Origin: Lingula anatina
Taxonomy: Eukaryota > Brachiopoda > Lingulata > Lingulida > Lingulidae
DNA: 63,519 bases
Reading direction: 5' to 3'
Assembly: GCF_001039355.2 (NCBI RefSeq)
Contig: NW_019776013.1
Span: forward strand, 1 to 63,519
Shown: positions 43,888-63,519 of the stretch, piece by piece
Position numbering within the stretch: the stretch's first letter is position 1
Layout: each line of letters opens with the position of its first letter
Notes under the pieces: generated by a model
The model's database searches: none
Seen by the model: only the letters and a program-made list of their open reading frames with translations
Told to the model about the DNA's origin: nothing
Made by a program: the position numbers and the translations under genes

Positions 43888-46316
43888 TACTTAACTGCCA
43901 CAAACCTTGGTGTGAAAATCACCACCTGCTTGCTGAAGTCAAATCACAAATAGTGTTATCTTCAATAAGTTACCAAAATATCCAGATTTCTATTAATATT
44001 GATTCCAAAGGGAGAGGTGCTCATTGCCAACACACACCACCAATTATGAGCCTCACGTTTAACCAGTTTTCACAGGAAGGCGAGTTCCCAGGACGAACAA
44101 TGCTGTTCAGAAATTATATCTGATTATAACCAATTAGCTTGTGAATTAGCCTCATGAAACTTGTATTTTGGAATAAAAGAGAAAGGAACAGGTTTTACTC
44201 AGTCTGTTTACGTTTTGTGCAGCAGCATGACTTTAATCCCTTTTAATTAAAGCTTCTAGAAATTAGTTTCCGATGATGTATTTCAAGGTAAAAATTTTCA
44301 ATTCATTTCTTTTTTTTTATTATTCTTAAATAAATGTTAAAAAAAAAAACTGCTACAAAGACTATTTTGATGCAAAAATTGTCTGTCTCAACCTAGCCAC
44401 AGCCATGATCATATACAGATACAGAGCTATCTACGTGTACAGATCCAACAAAATACGTGATAGATTTCAAAATACTTCCAAGCTTATTTTTTTAACATAA
44501 CCTGTTAACTGTGCAAAGAGAACTTTCTATAAAGAAATAAGAAAGTGTTTGTTAGAAAGCCTAAAGCACTGCTAAATTTGAAAACTTACAGAAAAAAGTC
44601 AGACAGGCCAATTTTGACAAAAATACCCCCCCCCCCCCCCGTTTTCATAGTCCTTTCCTTACGTGTCAAATATCCTGTCTGTCTGATTGCCTTAGAGTCT
44701 TATAGTTCTAATCAAATACTAAAAAAAAAACAAAAACAAAAAAAAAACAACAAACTTATGTAGTACAATTCTGATGAATGTCTTACCTAGTAAATTCCAC
44801 TTTTACCGATGAAGACCAAGCAAATTTTACATAATTAAAAACAAAAATATATCCTGGCAATAATGGGGCAAAGGATGCACAAATATTGCAAAATAATTTT
44901 AAAAAAGTATAATTTCTGTAATTTTAAAACATTTTAATGTATAATATAATAATAAATATAAAGAGTTGCACTTTTGGCAATTAAAATCTCCCAGTAAATT
45001 TGCAATAAACACCAATTGGCATTTCTAGGATTAACAAGAATGTGATGACCTAAGCAGGAATGGGCCTTCCAAAAATTAAAATTAAAAAAAAAAAAAAACA
45101 ATGTAACTGTTTGTTGTCTAATATATTTTCAGCATTTGGACTCATCTGTCAACAATGTGCTGGATTCACCGATCTCCGTCACTCCAGTCTTCGGGATGCC
45201 ATTGATAACCTTGTGTGCACAAATATCGACAGAAATTCTGATGGCTTTGTGAAGTGTCCCGATGACGCCCACTCCTGTTATGCCAGCTTGCAGATACAGG
45301 CCACTTATGCCACAGGTGGGTCAAATTATTACATTAAATATTTGAATTCATATATTATGAAAAATACTCCACGGCACCCACTCTTTTCACATCCATATGA
45401 AAGATTAATACTATATTTTGTCCCACCTGTCTGTTACCACTTAGATACTCAATTACTATTGTTTTTAATTATCTAATAAATATTCACTCTTATGACCAAA
45501 ACTTATTTTATTAAAAAAAAAAAAAACATTTTATTTATAAATATTTTATGGGGGAGTTATGTTATAATGGCTCCAAATTAACAGTAACACTATCACATTA
45601 TGTTCTTTTCCTTGCAACTGTTCACTCTCTGGACCCGATCCTGTTCATCATCAATCATCTTTTAACACATCAAAGAAAACAAATCCCAGGGCTATGTTAT
45701 TGCCAGTCATTTCTGATGAATAAAATATAGCACAAATTATATTCACTAATGTACCACAGAAATTCATAAGGCAGTATTCAATACAGACAGGTATCTGCAG
45801 TGAATGTTGCAATTGCTTTGAATTCGTAACTATTGCACAAGTCTTCTGTACTTCATGCCAAATTTACAAGAACCAATCAATAAATAACAAAACCATTTTA
45901 ATAATACTCTTGCAGCGTATACAGGGAAAGAACAGCATTTTTACACTGGGTCTGTTGTCAAAGACTGCCACCAGGGAAAACCACACAAGACAGCCTGCAA
46001 GCCAAGTCTGGAGGCAGGATTTCACTGCCAACAGGGTTGCAATGGGGACAAATGCAACCAGAAATTCTTCTCAATTCCTTTCATAAAGTCTCAGCAGACA
46101 ACAACTGAGCTGATGATTCGCTACAAAACTGGAGTCATTGTGGAAACCATGCATGTGAAAGATGGCAACAAACTCAGAAAAGGAAAGAGTAATTCTAAGG
46201 ATTCAAATCATGCCAAGAACTCTAGTTCAAGAACTCATACAAATCTTTTAAGTATCATGATAAAATTACTAATACTGGGGCATTTTTTAAAGGATGATGG
46301 TGACTCAGTCACTTAA
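41091..46316 (+). CDS. Ly6/uPAR-type three-finger domain protein, nested in NSUN2 intron 20
   Basis: Three exons (41091-41178, 45133-45315, 45916-46316) join in phase 1 to give 223 residues. Exon 1 encodes a signal peptide-like segment. Residues 35-138 contain ten Cys (35, 38, 58, 71, 78, 108, 118, 128, 132, 137), ending in the family signature CNGDKCN. This is the canonical ten-Cys LU domain of Ly6/uPAR proteins, cell-surface or secreted modulators with diverse ligands. The C terminus has a Ser-rich segment and a hydrophobic stretch (NLLSIMIKLLILGHFL) as in GPI-anchored members, but it is interrupted by Lys and His and followed by an acidic tail, so the anchor is uncertain. The split of the LU domain over two exons is usual. 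The gene lies on the strand opposite to NSUN2, wholly within its last intron. No ligand can be inferred. Confidence 0.8.
42473..42581. repeat. (TA)n followed by (AC)n microsatellite
   Basis: (TA)n at 42473-42525 and (AC)n from about 42536 to 42581, inside intron 1 of the Ly6 gene. Confidence 0.95.
43829..43884. repeat. (TA)n microsatellite
   Basis: About 28 TA units inside intron 1 of the Ly6 gene. Confidence 0.95.
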
Positions 46317-47008
46317 TATACTAGAATTCTTCTTCTCATTTAATATTATCTGAAAGCATAAGATACCAGTATGAGGTGATTATCAAAGATTCGAGAATTT
46401 AATTCTAATTCTGTTTAAATGTGTTTTTAATTTGTTAAAAGGAAAATAATGAGATGAGATAAAGATGTTAATCATCTGTTTAAGACATGCATTCATGCAT
46501 GAATTAATGTAACCAAATATGAAGAAACATCTGTTGAGAAAATGATGAAATTGCACAATTCTTTTTCACCTTCTTTTTTACAGCAATGATATACCAAACT
46601 GACAGGCAATTTTAGGGGAAAAGAAAGGGGCAGGGGTAAAAAAAAAAGGCAATGTATCCCAATATAAAAAACCATATATTGAAAGAACAGCCATGAAAAC
46701 TGGTTCTTCGACTACAAGATACAGCTGTACAACTAATCAGAAAAACTATTGCTAAGTTTAATAAATCAGCTGTAAATAGGAATGTTGACAATTGTGAATC
46801 TTGGATTTGCAATTCTGAATCAGCAGGAAACAACAAAGAATGTGCAGGCTCAAGCCTTCAAAGTTTGTTTAGGAAAAATTAAATAGCGAAGACAACTGTA
46901 AGGTCATACACATGTCATCTCTGCATGTCTTTTTTTTAAATCACTTATTTAATTAGAATAAGAACTGTGTTGCAAGTTGTAAATTTTAGCTAAATGCTTA
47001 GAACCAGA

Positions 47009-47014
47009 AATAAA
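47009..47014 (+). terminator. Candidate polyadenylation signal of the Ly6 gene
   Basis: AATAAA about 690 bases after the stop codon, followed by a T-rich stretch. Positional inference only. Confidence 0.3.
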
Positions 47015-47561
47015 ATGCTCGATTTTTAAACTTGCTCACCACACCCTTCCTAATTATTCTTCCTAATAGTATTATCACATCTACTGGCAGAGCAACCTTG
47101 AATTGCATAGCTAATAATTAGAAATGTTCAAAAGCAAACTGGATACTTTCCTTGGTTCAGTTACCAATGACCCCCTAGTAGTAAGATACAATCAAACAAT
47201 TCAGGCAATGATCAGCCAGCTGTAAGTTCACCACTGAGCCTAATGCTGGCAGACACCATAAGGTGCCATTATGCTTACCCCATTAAATTAAGTAGCTTTT
47301 ATCTCTACACAGTATCAGATTTTTTAAAATTAAAATTCCACCTTAAAAGTCCAATTCATAAATATTTTAATGTCTAGTACCATTATGCTTACTCCATTAA
47401 ATTAAGTCGTTTTTATCCCTACACAGTATTAGCCTTTAATTCCACTTTAAAAGCCTAATTTATAAATATTTTAATGTCCAGTACTTTCTTTTAGTTTTAT
47501 TTCTCAAAAAGGAAAACAATTTCAATACTTATATTCACAAAGCTAGTAGCAACACACTTAC

Positions 47562-56214
<8,653 letters not shown>

Positions 56215-57008
56215 TATTTTGCGTTTCTAAAAGCATGCAGCAAGCACTGTCCGTGCGTGGTGACTCTTTCGCTTACGGAGGTTTAAAAACAGAGAGACGC
56301 AATTGGTAGGGGTTAGATGTCCGGGTGAGAAGACAAGCACACCTAACACATTCCCTCCAGCTAATGACGTTGAGCACAGCCTGCAGCAGTTTTCCTGGAC
56401 GCAAATTTATAACAGCTAAAATCACTGAGCTAAAATTAAAGAAAGCTCACGAGCAATAAAAATGACAATGAAAGAGACAATAATTTTTTTTTAGGTTTAA
56501 TGGGTGTAGGCAATGATATATTAAAGCCGTCGTTTTGGCCTATTTGTTCGTGAAGTTATGGATTCATATATGAACGATAATCTTAAATTTTAATAGATTT
56601 AAATTTCGCGAATGGGGGATGATTTTAAAATTATTAGAAAATCAATCGAAAAGATAAAAAGTACTAACAAAATATGTTTTAATGAAGTTCCGTACCTGTG
56701 ATTGGCCACTAGGATGTTTAATCTAAATTTTGAAATAATTATATGCAAGTTAGGCCAAGTCATTTTAAAATTATTAAAATATTGCCCAGGATCTTCATGA
56801 TTATGGCAAAACAAACATGATAATCATTGCGCAACAATGTTAAACTGTTTCGTCACAATTAAACTTCTGTTTTTTATGACGTCAAAATACTCACCGCCCA
56901 GAAACGTAGTGTAGCAACCAAACAGAAAATTTCTGTCTTTACGTTTGCTGTCACAAGATATTATTTCTCAATTATTTCAAAGTATTTCCCGTATTTTATA
57001 GTATCGTT
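56215..57008. promoter_or_regulatory. Head-to-head promoter region of NSUN2 and the F-box gene
   Basis: The two start codons are 794 bases apart and diverge, so the interval must hold both promoters and 5' UTRs. It contains a perfect palindromic CRE-type site TGACGTCA (56877-56884), a CCAAT-type box read as ATTGG near 56700 and another near 56300. No strong TATA box is placed suitably for either gene. Sharing of control is inferred from the arrangement alone. Confidence 0.6.
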
Positions 57009-60000
57009 ATGAGTGACGTTGAGCTTTCATTTCAACAACGCACGAGCAAGAAGAGAGGACTATTTTCTGAGACTGATTCACAGATCTGCAAGAAAAAGAA
57101 CATCTCCAAAGAGGACAATTATTTCAGAAACGGAATTATCTGTGATATCCCAACTGAAATATTAGTGAAGATTGCCGGGAATCTGGATGCGCCTTCTCTG
57201 CTTCATTTTACCTCAACATGCAGGCGTTTTCGAGATTTAGGCCAGGATCCTTATATTTGGGAGCAGAATATTCAGGTATTTTTTTTCTTTTATTTGCAAA
57301 AACATTTGTCATTTTACGTTTTCCCGGTAAATTCTGCAAATCCGTATGAGAACAAAATCCACATTATGTTCATAGGCCCGAAGAGTATCTTTTGAAACGG
57401 TAAAAACACTAGGTATATTTTGGAAAATTTAGTTTTGTCATTTTACGAACATGCAGTTTCCCCATTTAGTGAATGTGAAAAGGAATCTCAAAAATTAGGA
57501 GAAGGCGCTTATAAAATCAACCAACTTCAAACGTAGAGATGAAATAATACAGTATTAGAAAATAAAATGCAGAGTTCGGACAGTGCCTATTTCTAATATT
57601 AATATTTTACACGTTCTTTTTTTGTTATTCAGCGCACGCATGGTATAGCATTTGCCAAATACATAGCCAGTGTGCCTTGGATTCCTGCCACCTTTAAGGA
57701 GATGTGCGTCCTCCTCCACAAAGTGAGTTGTATAAGAGAACTCATTATGGACGGAGAGTATCAGAACTTCCTGAAGGAGAGTAAGGACATGATTACCTGC
57801 CTGTATGCGTTCGAAAAGATGTCGCCATTCTGGCAGAGACAGCGTCTTCTCTCGACTGATGAAGTGACGAATGTGTTTGCCATGACTTATCGAGAGCTCA
57901 GTGGCGAGTATAAATTTATCTCCTTCTCTCTCACAGCTTTTAATGCAGCCCAAATTTACACATGTATCAGATCTCTGTATTTAATACAGTAATTGTCAAA
58001 AACTTGGCTCTTGAATTGATAGCGATTTTGCTTATGGCGTCATTCAGTATCTCTTATATAAGCACCACTGGCCCCAGTGAAAATGATCTTACCCAGTTTT
58101 GTCTATTTTAATATTAATTTATGATACAGAAAATACAAATGCTTTTATTTATGCATTTGACACATCTTTAATTGAATGACATAAATCTAAATTGCCAATA
58201 TTATCCAAGTAAGTATATTGAACAAAGATGTCAAAAAATATTTCAAAATACTTCTTTTATATTAATATGGTTATTTCTATTGGTTATTTTCAGATTACTT
58301 TTCAGAGCTGAAAGATAAGAGAATGAGGTGGTCCGCCATAGTGGACATGAACAACAAGCGGTTCCAAGACCCTGTAGTGGCTCATGATTTCTTTGCTTAC
58401 TATGTACAGTGTCTCATAGAAAGTAAGCACTATCATACACACTGTATGTAAATCTCTGATATTTTAAATTATGTTTTCACTCCTTAATACTGTAGTTTTC
58501 CAATAATTTGGTGTGTCCACAAGTTTGTCGAAAACTCCGTATTGTCAACGGATTTCATGGTTACATCTACTTTCAAATTACAGCTTTTTAAAATCTATAC
58601 AAAAACTAGATAAGTCAACATTAAAACAGAGAAATCATTTTGACATAAGCTTATTTATGTTTGGATACGAGCATCGAGGTAAGCTTAAGAATATATATCA
58701 ACGTTGAAAACAACTGACAACGCAAAAATGACTTTTTTCCCTTAGATCGCGAAGAGATAGAGGACCTGTACCTCGCCTGTAACAAAGAAAAGGTGCTGAG
58801 GAAGATGGCCAGACATCTTGAATGTCACAGAGCCACAAGTTCTCCCGTCTACCGTGCTCTTAGGGACGCTTTGATTAGGTGTAAGTGGATATAGCGGTAG
58901 AATTTCAACCTGTCACCTATCCCACCACTTAAGATAGAAATGACTAAAGAATTGAAACATTTTAAGTTGATAAAAATCAAAGAGTCCGACAGGTTGAGGT
59001 TATACGAAGAAAATAGTGAAGATAGAAATTAAAACACCATACATGTACATATATGATACGATGTACTGTAGTGGGCACATATGCTTCTAAAAATCAATTA
59101 AAATCATAGAATGAGGGCAAAAAGGTTCATTAGCTTGGAAGTTGGATCATATATGGTTATCAAACACAAGCCGGAAAACTTTCATGCCGCTAGCTTTACA
59201 GAGCTTAACAGTTTTTATTTCATATGTGATATTTTGAAAATTTTCCTTATTATCTCAGCCAATAGACTTATCTAAGAGATTATCTTAAATGCAGATAAAG
59301 GCGGTCATATAAAAATCAGAATCAGAAGTATAGGTTTTGATAAAGTCCATTTATGCAACTCTGCTTATCCCCTTTTCTTTCAGCCGAAGATGAGCTCCGC
59401 GCAGACCATAGTTTCTCTGTGGCATTGCGTCACAAACCTACAATGGAGGTCGTCCTGGACCATGTATTTAATACGCACCCATTCTTTATGGCTAACAGGG
59501 ACGCAATTTGCGCAGATGACTTTGGTAAGTGAAACGTTCACTGTATCTTTTTGGGCGTTGCACAGTGCAATTCTCTGTGTGCAGTTATTTTTTCCACAAT
59601 AGACTCGTTTTCCTGATAAACAATTCTAATCTTTTAAGATACATGTGTGATGTCTATGATATTTTTTAAGAGGGAAGGAGAAACGGTTTTTTATAATTTT
59701 ATTTATTTACTATTTTTTGTACTGGAAGTTTAACTGATATAGACCAAGTTTTATACCGTGCGGCTCAACATGATGTCTGTGATAGTAACAAAACATCGCC
59801 AACTTTGATGGATGATTTCAAACCTAAATTTTTTTTCTTTTTTCTAATTTCCAGATCTTGATCTTATCGTCCAATATGGCAACAACTGTGCTGACCTCTA
59901 CCGTCTGTTTGACGAGTCCTATGAAAGTTGGTACTTGACAAGCGGGCGCAACCCTGCCTCCGTGTACTCTCACCGAGCCAAAGGAACTCGGTCCCACGAG

Positions 60001-60992
60001 GTCCAGGCATTGTTCACATCCCTCCTATGGGAACTGCACTTCGATACCCCAGCTGCCTCACGCGGTCTCTGGAGCCTCGATGTCGCCAAGGTGAAGGCCG
60101 AGGTTTACTTGGAAAAGTTGTGGCGTTACAGAGACCCTCAGGTACTTCTTCGAGAAAAGACCGTGGAGAGAATGATTCATACTCACGGCTGGTATATATA
60201 CGAGGGGGAGATCAAAGAATCTGCGACATACAGGTAAATCACACTGACGCACTGGTAATACTTTCTAGTTTTAAATGTTATCCGAGCCTGATTTCAATCT
60301 TTGGCTGTGCTTTCTTTTTTTTTTCATTGTAAAGGAAAGAACAGTACATTCATATCTTGCAACTAGTATATTTTACTTAGTTCAATTCTACTTAAAATGA
60401 AGGCATCAGCTTTTGGTGATAAATTCATTACTATTTAAATAGAAACTTCTTTGAAATATTCCACAAACGGTCTTTTTAGCACGTCAAATTTATTATCTAT
60501 TTATATAATATACGTACATAATTTATGGGATTTTATATTTCCAGTGCCTTTATTCGGGAGGGGACCTTCTTTGACCCCAGCGCCCTCCAGCGGCTGAAGA
60601 CAGAAGTCGTACATCGCCAGGAGTTGAAGGTCGCAATTTAAGAGGTGAATTTTCTACAGAAAGCTCACAGATCTCAGGGGCAGCTGATTGAACTTCTCGT
60701 CTCAAGGGTATGCTATTAGACATTTTTGGGAGTTTTACTTAAACACGGTCTACTTGACTAAAACTTTTTTGAATGTACATGTGAACGTATCTCGGACAGC
60801 GTGGCGTTCCATGCATTTGCCATTTAAATCAAAAGTAAGCATTGTGCACAAAAAGTGGTGAAAGTGATTTTTTAAAATAATTTTGTATTTTTCTAGGCAG
60901 CCATGTTCAATGCCGTACCCACGTCTACACAGTATGGTCCAGAGTTGTTTCGCCTCAGAGAATGTGAAGTTTTGGCTAAGAAAGGCCCATGA
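57009..60992 (+). CDS. F-box protein of unassigned subfamily, with an in-frame TAA in exon 7
   Basis: Eight exons: 57009-57275, 57633-57900, 58294-58422, 58746-58880, 59384-59524, 59855-60233, 60545-60707, 60897-60992; all keep frame, 525 codons plus stop. Exon 1 has the F-box (about residues 50-85): DIPTEILVKIAGNL, then CRRFRDLGQDPYIW, the SKP1-binding part of SCF ubiquitin ligases. The remaining 435 residues are hydrophobic-helical with Trp and Tyr but match no substrate domain I recognise, so the target is unknown. Codon 472 (60639-60641) is TAA, yet the frame stays open through coiled-coil-like sequence, a good donor (AGG|GTATGC) and a last exon ending in TGA at 60990-60992. Either the protein stops at 471, or the TAA is an error or nonsense allele. 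The exon 2 donor (A|GTGGCG) is weak but the only one in phase. Confidence 0.78.
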
Positions 60993-61392
60993 AGGAATTC
61001 CCAAGACTTAAATTGTTAAATATTTTTTGGACTGGGAAGTTATGTAATGGGTGGCGATGGAACTAAAAGACCGCAGTGACCAAACATGAGACATTATAAC
61101 GAAAACGAAAGTGAAAGTAGATCATGTTCAGATTTAATTGGATTTAATTTGGATGTATAGTACAGTGCCATATTGTAAAGACGGCGCTCATCATGATTAC
61201 ATAATCACCATGGTGTCTGATAATTTTTTGTACAATTGAGATGGTTTTGCTCAAATTTTTAATTTGTGACAAAGTTTGACACCATTTTAGTGGTATATTA
61301 TCTACAGATTGAAAAAATTGTCAAAGTTATATTTATAATGTCTATTTATGGGATGCAATTTTACGTGCATTTTTACATTCCAGTTTTTTTTT

Positions 61393-61414
61393 GGGGGTGG
61401 GGGTGGGGTGGGGA
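61393..61414 (+). other. Four-run G cluster in the F-box gene 3' UTR
   Basis: GGGGGTGGGGGTGGGGTGGG on the transcript strand, between the stop and the polyadenylation signal, meets the sequence rule for an RNA G-quadruplex. Confidence 0.6.
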
Positions 61415-61586
61415 TAGGAGTGGGTTATTATTTTTTTAACCGTCATTGAAAGGGTTTCTTTATTCTAAGACTTGTTAAGTAAACAATCAAAAATGTATTA
61501 ATTGTATATTATAAGGCAGAATAATGATATTTTTTCTTAAGAGGTGTTGTTTAGTGCTTTTATTTAACTACCAGCAATCTTTTTTC

Positions 61587-61592
61587 AATAAA
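61587..61592 (+). terminator. Candidate polyadenylation signal of the F-box gene
   Basis: AATAAA about 600 bases after the TGA, in AT-rich sequence. Confidence 0.45.
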
Positions 61593-61594
61593 TA

Positions 61595-61927
61595 TCAATA
61601 CAACCCAACACTGAAAGAAGATATCTTACTTAAAAAAACGTGAGGACCGGGCGTCGACTCCGAATCAGTTGCTTGAAATACAATGTACTCGTACGTCTTC
61701 TTTGGATCATATGAACGCTTCAAGGTTTTACTTTGACTAGAACAATTAAAAAGATTAAAATGTTGTGATATCAGAGAGTTTGCTATCAGACCCTTCCCAC
61801 GATTTCTTGCGCTGTATAAGACATATCCAGCGGCCATTATGGTTAGTAGTGTCATAGTGTACCGGTACTGTGCATAACTGTATGTATAAAACTGCTGTCC
61901 ACGACCATATATATTAAAAATGAACAT
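61595..61927 (-). CDS. Unassigned 110-codon open frame, possible exon
   Basis: One ATG-to-stop frame with a short hydrophobic segment (TMTLLTIMAAGYVLYS). The second half could be an exon on its own: acceptor TTGTTCTAG near 61737, then SYDPKKTYEYIVFQATDSES, then donor AA|GTAAGA near 61630. No family is recognised and no partner exon was found on the minus strand. It may be a decayed exon or chance. Confidence 0.22.
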   Translation of the reverse strand: MFIFNIYGRGQQFYTYSYAQYRYTMTLLTIMAAGYVLYSARNRGKGLIANSLISQHFNLFNCSSQSKTLKRSYDPKKTYEYIVFQATDSESTPGPHVFLSKISSFSVGLY

Positions 61928-62138
61928 TTATAGTCGAATATTGTTGTATTATTTTGTTACAATATATGATAAATCACAAAAATAATAGCCCAATTTCAAA
62001 GCAAGGCTGTTCAATGTACCAAGGAAATTAGATAATCAGTATAAATAGGAAGCTAATCACAGTATAAATCTAACCCTTGATATGAAGGCTGTCGGTTCAC
62101 ACGCCTTGGTGAGCATACTACAGTAGTTCATTCAACAT

Positions 62139-62520
62139 ATGGTACTCTTCACTGTGAACATGGTCCCCACTAGCGCTTGCTTTTTCATCCTTCTGGTATC
62201 TCACTCGATGCTTCTTCGCCAAAATGGCGCTGAGGCAGGGTCAACCAATGAGGCAGACGAGACCTCGCTGTTGGAGCAGACGAAATTGAAAATTTTCGCC
62301 CTCGAAGCCAAAATAAAGGCAGATTGCGTCAACTGGCCTGAGCTTCTTGGCAATCTACCGCCAACATCGGCAATTGTTGGGAAAAGGAACACAAATGTCG
62401 ATTTGACACAACAGGTGATCAACATCCAGGATGCTCAACAACTGTATGGCGACATGACCGCTTTGTACAGGAATTGTTCTCGAGGTAATGCAATTGTATG
62501 TTTATGCTTTCAGCGCAAGA

Positions 62521-62555
<35 letters not shown>

Positions 62556-63214
62556 ATTGGTACATACGAGGCACGAGCAAACCCTATTTATATCGGTCAA
62601 ACGTACAGTACGTACGCTGTACATTTTATGTTTGCATTTGCTAATGTAAGAAACCGAGCGTTCTACACATCCCAAGCAGTGTGGATGCCTTGTTGCAATT
62701 CAACCTCTGGCTATGGGTCTGCAGAATCTCATTCCTTTGTCTTATTTAGTTACCCTCATGACAAATATCAGACACACATCTATTACAGTGAAATTATACA
62801 CTGCAGATTTATATTATGGCTGTCGTTTCTCAGACAAAAATCATATGAGCTGATGGTTATAGTCTGAAGTTTATTATCAGGACCAAAGCCAAAGAATTGC
62901 CCTTCAGAGCCATGTTATAACGGCGGAAGTTGTATTGACGACGCTTTAGGAAGTGTGACTTGTGTCTGTACATCTGGGTTTACTGGGAAAAAGTGTCAAA
63001 CGGCATGTAAGTATTTTAGTGGTCTTTTAGGGGGAGGACCACAATGCCATTCTTACAAAATTAAACGCCTTCACTGCACATTTGGAAATCTTTCATGATC
63101 AAATCAGCTTATTAATGCACAAATGCTACTTTCTTCTTAGTAAGGGACAGTCTCGAAGGAATCCAATCTTACGGCAAAACTGACACATACGGGTACAATT
63201 GCATGTACAGCTTG
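62139..63214 (+). CDS. Secreted protein with EGF-like domain, 3' end missing
   Basis: Three exons in phase: 62139-62484, 62881-63006, 63141-63214. Exon 1 begins with a signal peptide (the in-frame ATG at 62160 gives the cleaner one, core ACFFILLVSHSMLL), followed by an amphipathic, possibly coiled segment with two Cys. Exon 2 is one complete EGF-like domain with six Cys: CPSEPCYNGGSC, then CVCTSGFTGKKC. The asparagine and glycine pattern is typical; the consensus calcium-binding residues are not evident. Exon 3 encodes a Tyr- and Gly-rich start of the next region. The 182 codons have no stop, so the gene continues beyond the window or across the repeat at its end. Likely extracellular; no partner can be named. 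A poly-A run (62522-62554) sits in intron 1. Confidence 0.65.
62522..62554. repeat. Poly-A run in intron 1 of the EGF gene
   Basis: 33 consecutive A. Unspliced reading through it gives a spurious poly-Lys protein. Confidence 0.95.
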
Positions 63215-63335
63215 GTACGAGTGTCAGTGAAACATTTTGTGGTCAGTGTATCATCAGTAGGAAAAAAAAATAAAAATGATATTGATGGCAGTGTTATTTC
63301 ATAAACCATTTCCACGTAGAATGTTAGGGACCATT

Positions 63336-63418
63336 CCCTCAGATATTTGGATCGATCTATCTTCCTGGGGAGTCTCAATAAATTGCTGTCAACTTGGCCG
63401 GCTTAAATGTCTGTCACG

Positions 63419-63420
<2 letters not shown>
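63336..63420 (-). mobile_element. Short TIR element (family 1), truncated copy
   Basis: GGATCGATCTATC, GGGGAGTCTCA and TTGGCCGGCTTAA match the 37969-38164 element in the same orientation. The copy ends abruptly where the TA repeat begins. Confidence 0.65.
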
Positions 63421-63511
<91 letters not shown>

Positions 63512-63519
63512 TTTTTGGG
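63421..63519. repeat. (TA)n microsatellite and T-run at window end
   Basis: About 41 TA units followed by about 14 T and GGG. Such runs often stop an assembly. Confidence 0.95.

Noticed and set aside
57555-57953. 132-codon minus-strand frame
   Set aside because: Antisense shadow of F-box gene exon 2.
57841-57992. Stronger donor GA|GTATAA for F-box exon 2 (57908/57909)
   Set aside because: It leaves two bases and puts a stop early in exon 3; the weaker A|GTGGCG donor keeps the frame.
62139-62867. 242-codon frame with a poly-Lys tract
   Set aside because: Only the first 115 codons are the real exon; the rest is intron 1 read through its poly-A run. Splicing at 62485 leads in phase to the EGF exon.

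Overview
The window is metazoan nuclear DNA. It is AT-rich and gene-sparse, has GT-AG introns, many microsatellites, short terminal-inverted-repeat (TIR) elements, and a single-exon seven-transmembrane receptor. NSUN2 gene structure, a Ly6 gene and a protease homologue with a PAN domain fit a bilaterian invertebrate. A marine lophotrochozoan such as a mollusc is my guess, but nothing here proves the phylum. Three isolated N bases (6517, 26864, 34553) mark contig joins. At each join the sequence after the N repeats sequence already given before it. The window therefore looks like four contigs whose overlapping ends were not merged.

Layout. 1-9.6 kb: no convincing gene; it holds a 340-bp foldback palindrome, TIR elements and an exact 1048-bp repeat across the first N. 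9.7-10.95 kb (+): an intronless class A peptide-type GPCR with an altered DRY motif. 11-21.1 kb: mostly intergenic, with microsatellites, a tRNA-derived SINE, a TTAA-ended element and one weak secreted-peptide exon. 21.16-25.72 kb (+): a six-exon secreted serine protease homologue with a PAN/apple tail, in which the catalytic Ser is Pro and the IVGG activation site is Ser-Val-Arg-Arg. Its last two exons recur at 26.87-28.07 kb after the second N.

30-56.2 kb (-): NSUN2, the tRNA/mRNA cytosine-5 methyltransferase. I reconstructed 21 in-frame exons totalling 769 codons. Its terminal exon is present twice (30475-30647 and 35761-35933) because 5.4 kb is duplicated across the third N. The last intron (about 11.6 kb) contains, on the opposite strand, a complete three-exon Ly6/uPAR-type gene (41091-46316). 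56.2-57.0 kb is a head-to-head promoter shared by NSUN2 and an eight-exon F-box gene (57009-60992, +) that carries an in-frame TAA in its penultimate exon. 62.1-63.2 kb (+): the 5' part of a secreted EGF-domain gene, cut off by a TIR element and a TA repeat at the window end.

No operon-like or defence system is visible. The best biological leads are the doubly altered protease homologue with a PAN domain, the FRY receptor, the nested Ly6 gene, the GC-AG intron of NSUN2 and the interrupted F-box frame. The large duplications are probably unmerged haplotypes and should not be read as gene family expansion.
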